A stretch of 64,000 nt of DNA from Blautia sp. An249. Lineage in GTDB: Bacteria > Bacillota > Clostridia > Lachnospirales > Lachnospiraceae. The stretch covers positions 124,001 to 188,000 of the forward strand of contig NZ_NFJL01000004.1 in assembly GCF_002159835.1 (NCBI RefSeq), read 5' to 3'. The position numbers were made by a program, and so were the translations under genes. Below, piece after piece: positions 1-9,088 of this stretch; the stretch's first letter is position 1, and each line of letters opens with the position of its first letter. Under the pieces are notes generated by a model. That model was not told the origin of the DNA. It worked only from the letters and a program-made list of their open reading frames with translations, and ran no database searches.

Positions 1-75
1 GATCCCCAGGCTTTTATTAACGTGATTAAGACAGATTATATTAACGGGCGCTTTTACCATAAGGCCGATTACTGA
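1..75 (+). CDS. YitT-family membrane protein, C-terminal end only
   Basis: Only the last 24 codons lie in the window; the reading frame runs open from base 1 to TGA at 73-75. The peptide ends with a DPQAFINV stretch followed by NGRFY, which resembles the end of the cytoplasmic DUF2179 domain of YitT-family membrane proteins. That family match is from memory. The gene converges on the chromate transporter gene and their stop codons overlap by 7 bp. Confidence 0.55.
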   Translation, partial: DPQAFINVIKTDYINGRFYHKADY

Positions 76-641
76 CAGAAACCTGCTGTAAGGGAAATGA
101 CTGCATTCAGGATTCCGCACAGAACCATGACGAGAATCGGATTCCAGTTTTTCCCTTTCAGCAGATATATGGCCGCCAGAAACAGCACCGCCATATTGAG
201 TTTTATATTTCCGGGGGTTATGGCCTTTGCCTCTCCCCAGAAGGCGGATATTAAAATCGTTACCCCTGCAGAGGCAATAATGGCCACAACGGCCGGGCGC
301 AGTGTATTCAGCACCCCCTGCAGAATTCTCAGGTTTTTATATTTCAGATACAGAAACGCCAGAATCGACACAATGACACAGGAGGGAAAGATACATCCCA
401 GTGTGGCCGTAACCGCCCCTGGTATTCCTGCCACGCGAATTCCCACAAAGGTTGCAGCATTCACAGCTATGGGGCCGGGCGTCATCTGGGAAATGGTAAT
501 TAAATCCGTAAACTCTGATTGGCTCAGCCATCCGTGAAGCTCTACGATCTGCTCCTGGATTAACGGAAGGGCTGCATATCCTCCTCCGAAACTGAATAAG
601 CCAATCTGCAGAAAACTCATAAACAGACGCAGATAAATCAT
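69..641 (-). CDS. Chromate transporter, half-size subunit B
   Basis: A 190-residue integral membrane protein of the CHR (ChrA) family, which in clostridia occurs as two half-size proteins that together form the anion transporter. The N-terminal FSFGGGYAALPLI segment and the SQMTPGPIAVNAATFVG motif are hallmarks of the family. About five or six hydrophobic segments follow. Its start codon overlaps the stop of the upstream partner by 4 bp, so the two are translationally coupled. The true substrate (chromate or another oxyanion) cannot be told from sequence. Confidence 0.9.
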   Translation of the reverse strand: MIYLRLFMSFLQIGLFSFGGGYAALPLIQEQIVELHGWLSQSEFTDLITISQMTPGPIAVNAATFVGIRVAGIPGAVTATLGCIFPSCVIVSILAFLYLKYKNLRILQGVLNTLRPAVVAIIASAGVTILISAFWGEAKAITPGNIKLNMAVLFLAAIYLLKGKNWNPILVMVLCGILNAVISLTAGFCQ

Positions 642-1201
642 TTCTCTCTCCTTATCTTATACCATGTCCTGAGTACCCCGATTGCAATACACCCAAGAAT
701 GATATACACAACTTTAATATTCAGAAAACAGGAAGCGCCAAAAGCTGCCGCCATAACCAGAATGGAGGTCTTATCTTTCAGCAGGAAATAGTCTTTTCCC
801 ATATCAAAGACCACCGCAGCAATCACTGCTCCCACGCCTGCCTGCATTCCCTCCAGGATCAGACGCACATACAAGTTAGACTGAAAAACCGTGTAGAAAA
901 AGGACAAAACAGAGATCGTCAGAAACGGAGGCAGGATAGTTGCTGCAATCGCCGTAACCATCCCGGCGGCGCCGGCCAGTTTGTACCCGATTACAATGGC
1001 CCCATTGACTGCAATGGCTCCCGGAGAAGACTGGGCGATAGCTACCAGATCCAGCATCTCTTTGGAATCGATCCACTTTAATTCATCTACAAACTTCTTT
1101 TTCATCAGGGTAATGATCACATATCCCCCTCCGAAGGTAAAGGCGCTCAGATAAAAGGTGGATATAAAAAGTTTCCACAAACGTTTGCTCTTTTCTTTCA
1201 T
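638..1201 (-). CDS. Chromate transporter, half-size subunit A
   Basis: A 187-residue CHR-family membrane protein, paralogous to the next gene: it carries the same FTFGGGYVIITLMKKKF and AQSSPGAIAVNGAIVIG motifs near residues 22 and 53. It is the first gene of the pair and has an AAGGAGGA ribosome binding site before its ATG. The pair should work as a heterodimer in the cytoplasmic membrane. Roughly 100 bp separate it from the upstream LamG gene, with a terminator in between, so it is probably a separate transcription unit. Confidence 0.9.
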   Translation of the reverse strand: MKEKSKRLWKLFISTFYLSAFTFGGGYVIITLMKKKFVDELKWIDSKEMLDLVAIAQSSPGAIAVNGAIVIGYKLAGAAGMVTAIAATILPPFLTISVLSFFYTVFQSNLYVRLILEGMQAGVGAVIAAVVFDMGKDYFLLKDKTSILVMAAAFGASCFLNIKVVYIILGCIAIGVLRTWYKIRREK

Positions 1202-1246
1202 ACTTTTGTTTTCCTCCTTTTTCCATTATAAATCCTTTGTCCCGAA

Positions 1247-1285
1247 AAGAAAAGCGGGAACACCTGCCTGACAGGTATTCCCGCT
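1247..1285 (-). terminator. Intrinsic terminator after the LamG gene
   Basis: On the minus strand a GCGGGAATACCTG / CAGGTGTTCCCGC stem with a four-base loop is followed by TTTTCTTTT. It closes the GH43-LamG transcription unit just before the chromate transporter genes. Confidence 0.85.
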
Positions 1286-1302
1286 CCAATCTCAGAGACT
1301 GT

Positions 1303-4300
1303 TTATTTCTTAGCGCCCTTTACTCCGGCGGAGTTATAAGTACCCCAGAGGGTGGTTCCGTCGCTTTGTTTTACATAAGCGCGTACGGTGTAGTAGTAAT
1401 TTCCGCCTTTAACGCCGGTGGTATCTGTATAGCTGCGTACATCCTTACCAACTGTAGCAATCGTCTTCCAGGAAGTATTGGCTGTTCTTCTGAATACACG
1501 GTAGCCGTCTGCGAAGCTGTTCGCTCCGGCTTTGGAACCGGTCCAGGTTACTGTTACACCTTTGGTGCTGCCGGATGCGGATAATCCCGGGGAAGACGGC
1601 ACTGCCATTCCTCTTACCGTCTTCTGGTAACCGCTGGCCACGCTGCCTGCATAAGCTTTTACGGTGTAATAGTAGCTTACTCCCATCTTAGCCGTTGCAT
1701 CCCGGTAAGTCAGAGTATCGGCGCTTACCGTTCCAATGGACTTAAAGGTGGTTCCCACTTTCGCTTCTTTCCGGTAAATGACGTATTTCTGAGCCCCGGT
1801 TACACCTGTCCAGTTTACGTCTACAGTACAGTAATTGATGGATCTGGTGCTTACAACCGGCGTCTTCAGGTAATCTACCGGAATGGTAACTTTTACATCT
1901 GAAGGATATTTGGTTGCTGCTCCCTGTGCATTTTCCTCCCAGAAGCCTTTCACTGTATAGTAATAGGTCACTCCGTCTGCTGCTGTCTGATCTACATAGG
2001 AAGTGGTTCCTGCATTTACATTCGCCAGACCTTTGAAGGCTGTGCCTGCTGTCTTTCTGTAAATCCGGTAACTCATGGCATCCGGTACTTTCTTCCAGGA
2101 TACGGTTACACTCTTATTGCTGTTTACTTTCGCCATTACTTCCGGCATTACGTCCTGGAATTCTTCCTGGGTTCCTGCTGTCACTCTCACCATTACATCC
2201 GTAGGATATTTGGTTGCACTTCCTTTCGCATCTGCTTCCCAGAAGCCTTTTACCGTATAGTAGTAAACAGTTCCCGGTACGGCTGTATCATCTGTAAATT
2301 CCAGAACATCGCTTCCTACGGTCATAAGGCCGGTAAAGCTTCCGCCCGCTTCTTTCCTGTAGATTCGGTAGCTGTTTGCTCCTTCAATCTTTTCCCAGGT
2401 TACTTTCACACTGTCATCTTCCAGTACTTCTGCGTCCACAGAAGGCATCATCTGCCGGAACTCTTCTTCTGTTGGTCCTTCCGGTTCCTGTGGTTTTTCC
2501 CCTACGGTTACGCAGGTGGAATATTCCATCTTAAATCCGTCGCTTTTTGCTTCTACGGTTACAGTCACAATAGCAGTACCGTTTGCAAGCGCTTTAACCA
2601 CACCGTTTTCATATACGGCTACGGTTTCATTGTCAGAAGCATAAGATACAAGAACTGCGTCTTTTACTTCTTCCGGAACAGAAAACAGGGTTTCTGTATC
2701 CCCGATTTCATATTTCGCATCTTCTTTCGGTGCGTTTGCTTCAATGATCTCCCAGGGATCTTCATAGTTTTCTTTGTATACCAGTTTGGAAATGGCTTTC
2801 TTTACTGTATCAATGGCAGTATCCACTTCCGACTGGGTTTTTACGTCTGTGTTGACGGTCTCCAGAATCTGATTCATTTCTGCCACAGACTCTTCCGTAT
2901 AAAGGGTGGTATCCAGTGCTTCCACCTGTGCCAGAAGCTGATTCAGTTCCGTCAGATCCAGTTGTTTCACTGTAACTTCAAATTCTTTGGAAGCTGTTAA
3001 GGTTCCGGTTGTTACCGTTGCTGTCAGAGTAACCGTTTTGTCCTCGCTGCTGTTATAAACATTTCCCTTGGTATCCACTGCTGTTTCATCTGTGGTTGTC
3101 CATGCAATCGTCAAATCATCCAGAGCAGTTGGAAGGGTTAAATTATAGAGAACCTGATCAAAGGACTCATTTTTCGGTCCCAGTACCACTGCATCAGATA
3201 CGGCGCTCTCTAATTTTTCCTGCAGACCTGTCTGGTAGGCAGGATCCGAACCCTGAATATCGGCTGCAGTTCTGGCACGGTTATAAACTTTATAGGAATC
3301 TACTTTTCCAAGGAAGTTGGTATCGGCTGACCAGCAGGATTTTCCGATAAATCCCAGAATATCCCCGGATGTTCCGGCTTTTACAATGTCTTCCATGCTG
3401 AAGTTGGTGTTCAGCGCTTTACCGATTTCAATTCCATCCACATACAGGGATACTTTTCCATGATCAAAGACCATATCTACTGTATAATACTGTTCCGGCG
3501 TCTGTGTGGAAACAGTGCTGAATAAATATTCTGTGGAAGAATTCTTAATTCCTGAACGAATTGCTCCGGAGCTGAAGCTTGGGCAGTAGAACAGATAGTT
3601 GTCTCCCGTTCCTTTCACATTGGATCCGATATTAAACAGCCAGGAGGCGCTTCCTGAACCGGCGCTTCTGGAATATTTCGCCTCAATGGTAAAAGCCTCT
3701 TTGTCTGACAAATCTTCATAGACGCCCATAGGGATCGTAACGTAGCTGGCTGTATCGGTAATTTCCATTACGTCTCTGTCCCCGTCCTGGATAAACTGCA
3801 CGCCGTCTGGATTTACAATGGCTGCGTCATTTCCAAAACCGGAGGTATCTTTCAGCACGCCCTCTTCTGCCCCCTCCATGGAATAAGAAGCCACTACGCC
3901 CTCTGCGTTGACAGGCTCTTTTACTTCCACGGAAGTGGAACCGGTTTTCGTTACACTGCCTATGGTGACCGTAGTAGTAATCGTGGTAGTTCCGGCCTTA
4001 AGTCCGGTTACAATACCGTCTTCAGAAATCTGAACAATTTCCGGATCTGTGGCTGTATAACTGATTTCGGCATCTGCAGCCGTTACGCCGGCGGGCAGTT
4101 TCAGATTTATGTTTGCCGTATCTTTCTCATAAATAGAAATACTATCTGCAACGGTAATCTCTTTCTCACCCAGAATTTCTTCCGGTGACCGTGTATCGTA
4201 TAAGCTATATACCTCATCAGCGGTCAGCGCCTGATCGTAAATCTGGATTTCATCTACGACACCCTTAAACAGGGGATCCCAGTTGTTGACGCCGATACAA

Positions 4301-5082
4301 ATATCATTGGATTCGCCCACCAGAGATCTGGCTGCCTGCATGGTTCCTGCCAGTTCTCCGTTCATGTAGAAGTCCAGATTCTTAGCATCCTGAGAAATGG
4401 TTACCATGGTCCACTCATCCTGAGGGAGCTCTACTCCGGTAATGCCGGCAGACCAGCTGAACCCGTCTCCGTTGCTCCATACCCGCAGATGACTTCCGTC
4501 ATTTTCTTCTCCTGCCACAGAAACCCAGTTCTCCGTAGCGCCTACCGGGGAACCCATGAAAACCAGGGAAGAGAAATTACCCATGGCCGCCGTCCTTTTT
4601 ACCCAGAAGGAAACCGTATGGGTTTCTCCCAGATTCAGCTGGTTCAGTTCCAGACCGTAATTTCCAAGGACGATACCCTGTCCGCTGTAGCCTTCTGCAT
4701 ATTCGGCTGAACCGCTGTAAGCAGCTCTTTTCTGCGCTTTCATTGTACTGCCGTCTAAATCCCCTTCAAAGGAAAAGGTCTTCACTGGCTGTGCTTCCTC
4801 TCCTGCACTGTAGGCCTGTATACCGTCTTCTAAATCCAGGCTGTCCTCTTCATAGAAGCCTGCCGCCTCGGTGTCTTCTTCGTCCGGGTTTTCCAGCTCT
4901 AACTCCTCTTCCGATTCCTCTTCTTCATCAGAAAGCAGATTCGAGTCGTCTTCTAATAATAATTCCTCCTCTTCGTACTCCTCTTCCAGGGAAGCAGAAT
5001 ACGCGGTTGTGGGAGCGGCCAATACTGTTGATGCTACCATCACACCTGCCAGAAGGCCTGAAAAAACTTTTCTATATTTCAT
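1303..5082 (-). CDS. Secreted multidomain LamG / Ig-like / FN3-like surface protein
   Basis: A 1259-residue exported protein, second gene of an operon with the GH43 enzyme (15 bp apart, strong RBS). Order: signal peptide (1-30, ending near TAYSA); a very acidic segment at about 31-75 made largely of Glu and Asp; LamG/concanavalin-like domain (about 100-295); Big2-like Ig domain (305-385); second LamG domain (390-605); another Ig-like domain (615-705); a FIVAR-like helical segment (710-770); a further Ig-like domain; then four FN3-like modules (from about 880 to the end). The first two FN3 modules are near-duplicates sharing the SYRIYRK and YYYTVKGFWE motifs. There is no LPXTG or SLH anchor. 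No catalytic domain is visible, so carbohydrate binding or scaffolding beside the GH43 enzyme is the likely role. Confidence 0.8.
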   Translation of the reverse strand: MKYRKVFSGLLAGVMVASTVLAAPTTAYSASLEEEYEEEELLLEDDSNLLSDEEEESEEELELENPDEEDTEAAGFYEEDSLDLEDGIQAYSAGEEAQPVKTFSFEGDLDGSTMKAQKRAAYSGSAEYAEGYSGQGIVLGNYGLELNQLNLGETHTVSFWVKRTAAMGNFSSLVFMGSPVGATENWVSVAGEENDGSHLRVWSNGDGFSWSAGITGVELPQDEWTMVTISQDAKNLDFYMNGELAGTMQAARSLVGESNDICIGVNNWDPLFKGVVDEIQIYDQALTADEVYSLYDTRSPEEILGEKEITVADSISIYEKDTANINLKLPAGVTAADAEISYTATDPEIVQISEDGIVTGLKAGTTTITTTVTIGSVTKTGSTSVEVKEPVNAEGVVASYSMEGAEEGVLKDTSGFGNDAAIVNPDGVQFIQDGDRDVMEITDTASYVTIPMGVYEDLSDKEAFTIEAKYSRSAGSGSASWLFNIGSNVKGTGDNYLFYCPSFSSGAIRSGIKNSSTEYLFSTVSTQTPEQYYTVDMVFDHGKVSLYVDGIEIGKALNTNFSMEDIVKAGTSGDILGFIGKSCWSADTNFLGKVDSYKVYNRARTAADIQGSDPAYQTGLQEKLESAVSDAVVLGPKNESFDQVLYNLTLPTALDDLTIAWTTTDETAVDTKGNVYNSSEDKTVTLTATVTTGTLTASKEFEVTVKQLDLTELNQLLAQVEALDTTLYTEESVAEMNQILETVNTDVKTQSEVDTAIDTVKKAISKLVYKENYEDPWEIIEANAPKEDAKYEIGDTETLFSVPEEVKDAVLVSYASDNETVAVYENGVVKALANGTAIVTVTVEAKSDGFKMEYSTCVTVGEKPQEPEGPTEEEFRQMMPSVDAEVLEDDSVKVTWEKIEGANSYRIYRKEAGGSFTGLMTVGSDVLEFTDDTAVPGTVYYYTVKGFWEADAKGSATKYPTDVMVRVTAGTQEEFQDVMPEVMAKVNSNKSVTVSWKKVPDAMSYRIYRKTAGTAFKGLANVNAGTTSYVDQTAADGVTYYYTVKGFWEENAQGAATKYPSDVKVTIPVDYLKTPVVSTRSINYCTVDVNWTGVTGAQKYVIYRKEAKVGTTFKSIGTVSADTLTYRDATAKMGVSYYYTVKAYAGSVASGYQKTVRGMAVPSSPGLSASGSTKGVTVTWTGSKAGANSFADGYRVFRRTANTSWKTIATVGKDVRSYTDTTGVKGGNYYYTVRAYVKQSDGTTLWGTYNSAGVKGAKK

Positions 5083-5097
5083 GTTTCTTTCCTCCTT

Positions 5098-6945
5098 TTA
5101 CCATGTCTGGCTTTCTTCCACTACGCGAATGGTTACATCCTTGCTGACGGTTTCCCCATTTGCCTCATAGGTAACGGTCAGTTTCTTCCTGCCTGTGGTG
5201 CTCATATCGATTTCATCCGCATTGGTTGTATAATTGGTAACACGTTCTTTGTCGCCGTTTTCATAGGTTACCGTTACGCGCATATCGTCCACATTCAACT
5301 TGCTTCCCACTGTATAAAGCCGTTTTGTCTTCAGCACGCTTACATCGCTGGGGGCAGAATCAGAATCTACCAGGAAGGTACAGCTTTCTGCATCAGGATT
5401 TCTGCTTAATTTCAAATCTCCGTCCTCACTTACCAGATAATATCCGGGCATGTACACACTTTCAAAGGTGGTTCCATAACCTGCAAATCCTTCCAGACTC
5501 CGGAAGGTAATCTTCTCTCTGGTTGCAGCAGCGCCGTCTGCGTCCGGAGTTAAAATAACACCGTTTTCATCGGCAGAGATATAAAGTCCCGGTTTGTTAT
5601 AAGACTGAATGGAAACATAGGCGTCGTTATCCGGATTGGATTTTCCTTCTTCCAGTTCCCATAAAGCGTCTTCTTCCTCGCCGTCATTGGTCATCAGCAT
5701 GCCTCTCTTTAACGGATATTCAGAATCCGCGGTAGGATTCACAAATTTTTCATGAGCCACAGCCACTCCCTGGGTATCGGTTATAGTGGAAGTAAATCCG
5801 CTTAAGCCTGTGGATGTTTCCAGAATCGGATCCAGAGAACCGTCTTCGTTAAACTCGATCTCTGTAATACATGCAGAACGGCGGTAGCCGCTTCCTCTGG
5901 TAAGCTGTCCGTTGTGGTATACGAAATAGGTCTTGCCGTTAAAGTCGAAGACTGCTTCGTGGTTGGTGTTGGAGGTAGCCGTCGGCGGCATCAGTTCTCC
6001 TCCCCATTCCCAGGTATCTGTCATAATACTGTCGGCGGTTGCATAAGCCATCTGCTCGCGCCAGCCTGCCGCGAAGAACATATAATATTTCCCATAATAG
6101 TTTCCGTCTTCATCCTGACGGCGGTAGATCCAGGGGGCTTCTGTATAGTTCCATCCGGACGGATAGCCTGTAACAGTCTGGTACTTAATGTCTTCTCCCA
6201 GAGTAACCTGTCCGTCTTTGTCCTGATCAATCACATAGAGATGACCATCGGCGTCAACATCTGCTTCACAGGAATAGGTATTGACATTTCCCCAGGTTAT
6301 GTAGAGATGTTCTTCTCCGTTCTCATCTGTTTCCACCCAACCGGTAGGATCGATGTCGCTCCATGCACTGGAAGCGCCCATCTGACCTGTCAGGCCTGTC
6401 TGGGAACTCAGAATCAAAGGTTCCTGCACCGGTACGAAATCGCCGTCCGGTGTATCGCATTCCGCTACGCCGATACAATGTTCCCGGTTCTGGCCGGGCC
6501 AGTTGGCAGTAGTACAAAACAGAAGGTAATATTTCCCCTTAAATTTCATCACCTGCGCTGCCCATGCAGTATTATTATCTACACGCCAGTTCACCGATTT
6601 CATGTTCATAATCATGTTTTCATACTTCCAGTTCACTAAATCCTTACTGGAGTAACAGTAATATTCAGGGATCTGATAATACTCACCCGGCGCTGTGTCA
6701 TGACCCACATAAGCATACACCGTATCTCCGTCTACCAGGATAGACGGATCGCCTCCATAGGCCAGCTCGCCATCCTCGCCAAATCCCAGAAAGGGATTGC
6801 CCATGGTGCTTTTTGTGAGTACTTTTTCGGTTGGAACCGTAATTCCGTCTTGGGCCGCCTGTACGCTCTGCGGCTCCATGATGCCTGCTGAGACAGGCAG
6901 CATGGCCAGGGTTAAGAGGCCGGCCAGTACTTTTTTCATTTTCAT
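5098..6945 (-). CDS. Secreted GH43 family glycoside hydrolase with AbfB (CBM42-like) and Ig-like domains
   Basis: A 615-residue exported enzyme with a signal peptide (1-31). The five-bladed propeller of family GH43 spans about 60-390: the catalytic base is probably Asp66 in YGGDPSIL, the pKa-modulating Asp lies in SAWSDIDPTG, and the acid Glu lies in NYTEAPWIYRR. Residues about 415-520 resemble an AbfB arabinose-binding domain (SIQSYNKPGLYIS, MPGYYLVSEDG). Residues 535-610 form a group-3 bacterial Ig domain. GH43 enzymes release arabinofuranose or xylose from plant polysaccharides; an AbfB domain points to arabinan or arabinoxylan, but the exact substrate is not settled. It heads the operon with the LamG protein. 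Confidence 0.85.
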   Translation of the reverse strand: MKMKKVLAGLLTLAMLPVSAGIMEPQSVQAAQDGITVPTEKVLTKSTMGNPFLGFGEDGELAYGGDPSILVDGDTVYAYVGHDTAPGEYYQIPEYYCYSSKDLVNWKYENMIMNMKSVNWRVDNNTAWAAQVMKFKGKYYLLFCTTANWPGQNREHCIGVAECDTPDGDFVPVQEPLILSSQTGLTGQMGASSAWSDIDPTGWVETDENGEEHLYITWGNVNTYSCEADVDADGHLYVIDQDKDGQVTLGEDIKYQTVTGYPSGWNYTEAPWIYRRQDEDGNYYGKYYMFFAAGWREQMAYATADSIMTDTWEWGGELMPPTATSNTNHEAVFDFNGKTYFVYHNGQLTRGSGYRRSACITEIEFNEDGSLDPILETSTGLSGFTSTITDTQGVAVAHEKFVNPTADSEYPLKRGMLMTNDGEEEDALWELEEGKSNPDNDAYVSIQSYNKPGLYISADENGVILTPDADGAAATREKITFRSLEGFAGYGTTFESVYMPGYYLVSEDGDLKLSRNPDAESCTFLVDSDSAPSDVSVLKTKRLYTVGSKLNVDDMRVTVTYENGDKERVTNYTTNADEIDMSTTGRKKLTVTYEANGETVSKDVTIRVVEESQTW

Positions 6946-7074
6946 AATTACCCTCCGTTCCTTTTCTTTTTCTTCTTGGTATTATATCACAATTAATATT
7001 CTAAAAGGTTTGTTTTCTTACGCAAATTGTTAGATTTTTTTACAATCACCCGGAAAGACTTCAGCAGAATTGTC

Positions 7075-8523
7075 TTAACGCACCTTCTGAAATCCTCTGT
7101 CTGCCTTATATCCTTCTTCCAGTTCCAGCACCTTTTCAAACCTATCGTTTAAAAAGTACGTGGTAACCTGCTCATCCTGCCACCTCTCTGTCCGGAACCA
7201 TCCATTCTCACAATCGTCCCAGATTCCTCCTTCCGAAGTGAACAGTTTCTTCCCTTTTGTGTCATATACCTCATATTCTCTGGCAAAGCCCGTATCTGCC
7301 CAGATAAGTCCGCTTCCATTTGTGAAAAATCCGATCTCCCAGAATGTCTGAGGCAGGATTTCTTTTCCGTCTTTTGTGCTGACTCCCATAGCTCCGATCT
7401 CCCCGGTAATCCGAAGACCTTCATACTGGGGCAGTGTTTCTTTCTCTTTTTCCACAGACTCTGTCAGTTCCTTCTCCTGAAGTTCCTCCTGACTGTCATA
7501 TCGAAACGGGATCTGTACCTCTCCACTGGAATCTAACGCCCCGTATTTCTCTGTTTCCGGCTCCAGTGCAAGTACCAGATCTTCTGCCGGGATGAAGCTT
7601 ACCGGCTCATAAGACTCGCCCAGGAATTCTCCTTTTTCATTTATCAGATATATCCCGGTAATGTCAGAAATACAGATTAAATATCCGTCGGAAAAGGACA
7701 CCCCCTGTACAAAATTGCACTCTATCTGAAGAACTTTTTCTCCTCTTTCATTGAAAAATACGGTATCTTCTTCTAATTCTTTATTTCCCATTACCAGATA
7801 TTCATAAGGTTCTGTCTCATATACGGTAACTTTTGGTTTTTCCCTTTCCTGGACATACTCCATAACTCCGGCCCAGAGCCCTGCAAAGAGTAACAGGGAC
7901 AGTCCCATAACCGCCATTCTTCCCGCCTTTTGTTTCTGAGGCTCCCGACGGCACAGGAAAAAGGCGGCCCCAAAAGCTGCCGCCCACCAAAGGGGCTCCC
8001 ACTGTCGGCTCACTCCCAGAAGGGAAAGAGCCGTCTTTATACTCTGCCAGAATATTATGGCCCCTATCCCCGCGTTTAAAAGTCTCAGCAGGTTTCCCTT
8101 CCACAGCGTACGGTTCAAAATCCAGAACACAAGCAGAACCACACAGGCAGCCGCAAACATGGTATAAACGATCTGGGTACTGTAAATTCCCCATCCGAAG
8201 TCTTCTTCCAGATTGTTGTAAGGATATAATTTCAGATAAAAATCCGGCCACTGCAGGACAAAACAGTAGAACAAAAACAACTGGCAGGTAAGCAGTTCTG
8301 CATACTTCCAGTTTGCAAGTCCCAGATACAGGGCCACGGCTGCAAGAAGCATAAAAATTTCAGCAAACCTTACTTCCGTGCTAATGTCTGTATCGCAGTA
8401 TTTTCCCAGAAAGAGCAGGAAGATATTGGCCGCCGTCAGGTTCCTGACTCCATAATCTCCCAGTACTCTCAGATAAAAAATTCCTGCTGCCCCAAAAAAG
8501 ATGATCCAAAAAACACTTTCCAT
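7075..8523 (-). CDS. Membrane protein with C-terminal WG-like repeats
   Basis: About 482 residues when started at the ATG giving MESVFW, which has an AGGAAAGGGG site upstream; the frame stays open 12 codons further. The N-terminal 220 residues hold about seven hydrophobic helices; the rest is a soluble segment with repeated turn-like units (EKYGALDSSGEVQIPFRYD, FFNERGEKVLQI, VYDTKGKKLFTS) typical of WG/beta-propeller-like repeats, probably outside the cell. Its N-terminal half resembles the neighbouring 170-residue protein, including a YPYNNLEEDFGW motif, so the two arose by duplication. Function unknown. Confidence 0.65.
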   Translation of the reverse strand: MESVFWIIFFGAAGIFYLRVLGDYGVRNLTAANIFLLFLGKYCDTDISTEVRFAEIFMLLAAVALYLGLANWKYAELLTCQLFLFYCFVLQWPDFYLKLYPYNNLEEDFGWGIYSTQIVYTMFAAACVVLLVFWILNRTLWKGNLLRLLNAGIGAIIFWQSIKTALSLLGVSRQWEPLWWAAAFGAAFFLCRREPQKQKAGRMAVMGLSLLLFAGLWAGVMEYVQEREKPKVTVYETEPYEYLVMGNKELEEDTVFFNERGEKVLQIECNFVQGVSFSDGYLICISDITGIYLINEKGEFLGESYEPVSFIPAEDLVLALEPETEKYGALDSSGEVQIPFRYDSQEELQEKELTESVEKEKETLPQYEGLRITGEIGAMGVSTKDGKEILPQTFWEIGFFTNGSGLIWADTGFAREYEVYDTKGKKLFTSEGGIWDDCENGWFRTERWQDEQVTTYFLNDRFEKVLELEEGYKADRGFQKVR

Positions 8524-8545
8524 CTCCCATTCCCCTTTCCTCTCA

Positions 8546-9058
8546 TCACGGGCCGCCAAACAGAATTACAATTATTCCTGTCAGAACCAGCATCCCCGTA
8601 ACGGCAATATTAACTCCTCTCAGCATGTGAAGTTTCCACCATTTCCTGTTCAGTATACAGAGGACTGCAGTAAAAACCGCCGCAGCCAGACACAGCCCTG
8701 CAGTCACAGGAATACTGAAAACAGCCCACATAATATCCTCTCTCATATTGTTGTAAGGAAAGACAATGCCATACAGAATCGGCCATCCCAGTATAAAGAG
8801 ATTTAAAATCCCGCAATAATAGGTCAGGATTCTTCCCCAGGGAACCGAAAAAAGTTCCAAAACCAGCACAAAAATCGAAAACGCTGTAAGCATCCAGGAA
8901 ATCCCCACCTCCACGGAAATCATAAGATCACTGAACCTGGAGACCAGACACAGGAAAATCTGTATGGCAAGTATATTCCGTTTCCCGTAGTTGCTTAACA
9001 CCTTCCAGTAAAAAACAGCAAATCCCAGCAGAGCAAATGCAAATACAAAATCTTCCAC
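8546..9058 (-). CDS. Small polytopic membrane protein, paralogue of the WG-repeat neighbour
   Basis: 170 residues with about five hydrophobic helices and no soluble domain. Its FPYNNMREDIMWAVFS segment aligns with YPYNNLEEDFGWGIYS in the next gene downstream, and both share the N-terminal pattern VLxxYGxRN. It therefore corresponds to the membrane half of that protein. It lies 22 bp upstream of the paralogue's chosen start and is probably cotranscribed with it. No known function. Confidence 0.6.
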   Translation of the reverse strand: MEDFVFAFALLGFAVFYWKVLSNYGKRNILAIQIFLCLVSRFSDLMISVEVGISWMLTAFSIFVLVLELFSVPWGRILTYYCGILNLFILGWPILYGIVFPYNNMREDIMWAVFSIPVTAGLCLAAAVFTAVLCILNRKWWKLHMLRGVNIAVTGMLVLTGIIVILFGGP

Positions 9059-9088
9059 TTCTCTTTTCCTTCCTTTTTCTCCTTTGCC

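Noticed and set aside
5914-6639. 241-codon open frame on the plus strand inside the GH43 gene
   Set aside because: It is the mirror of a well-supported GH43 frame; no RBS and no recognisable protein.
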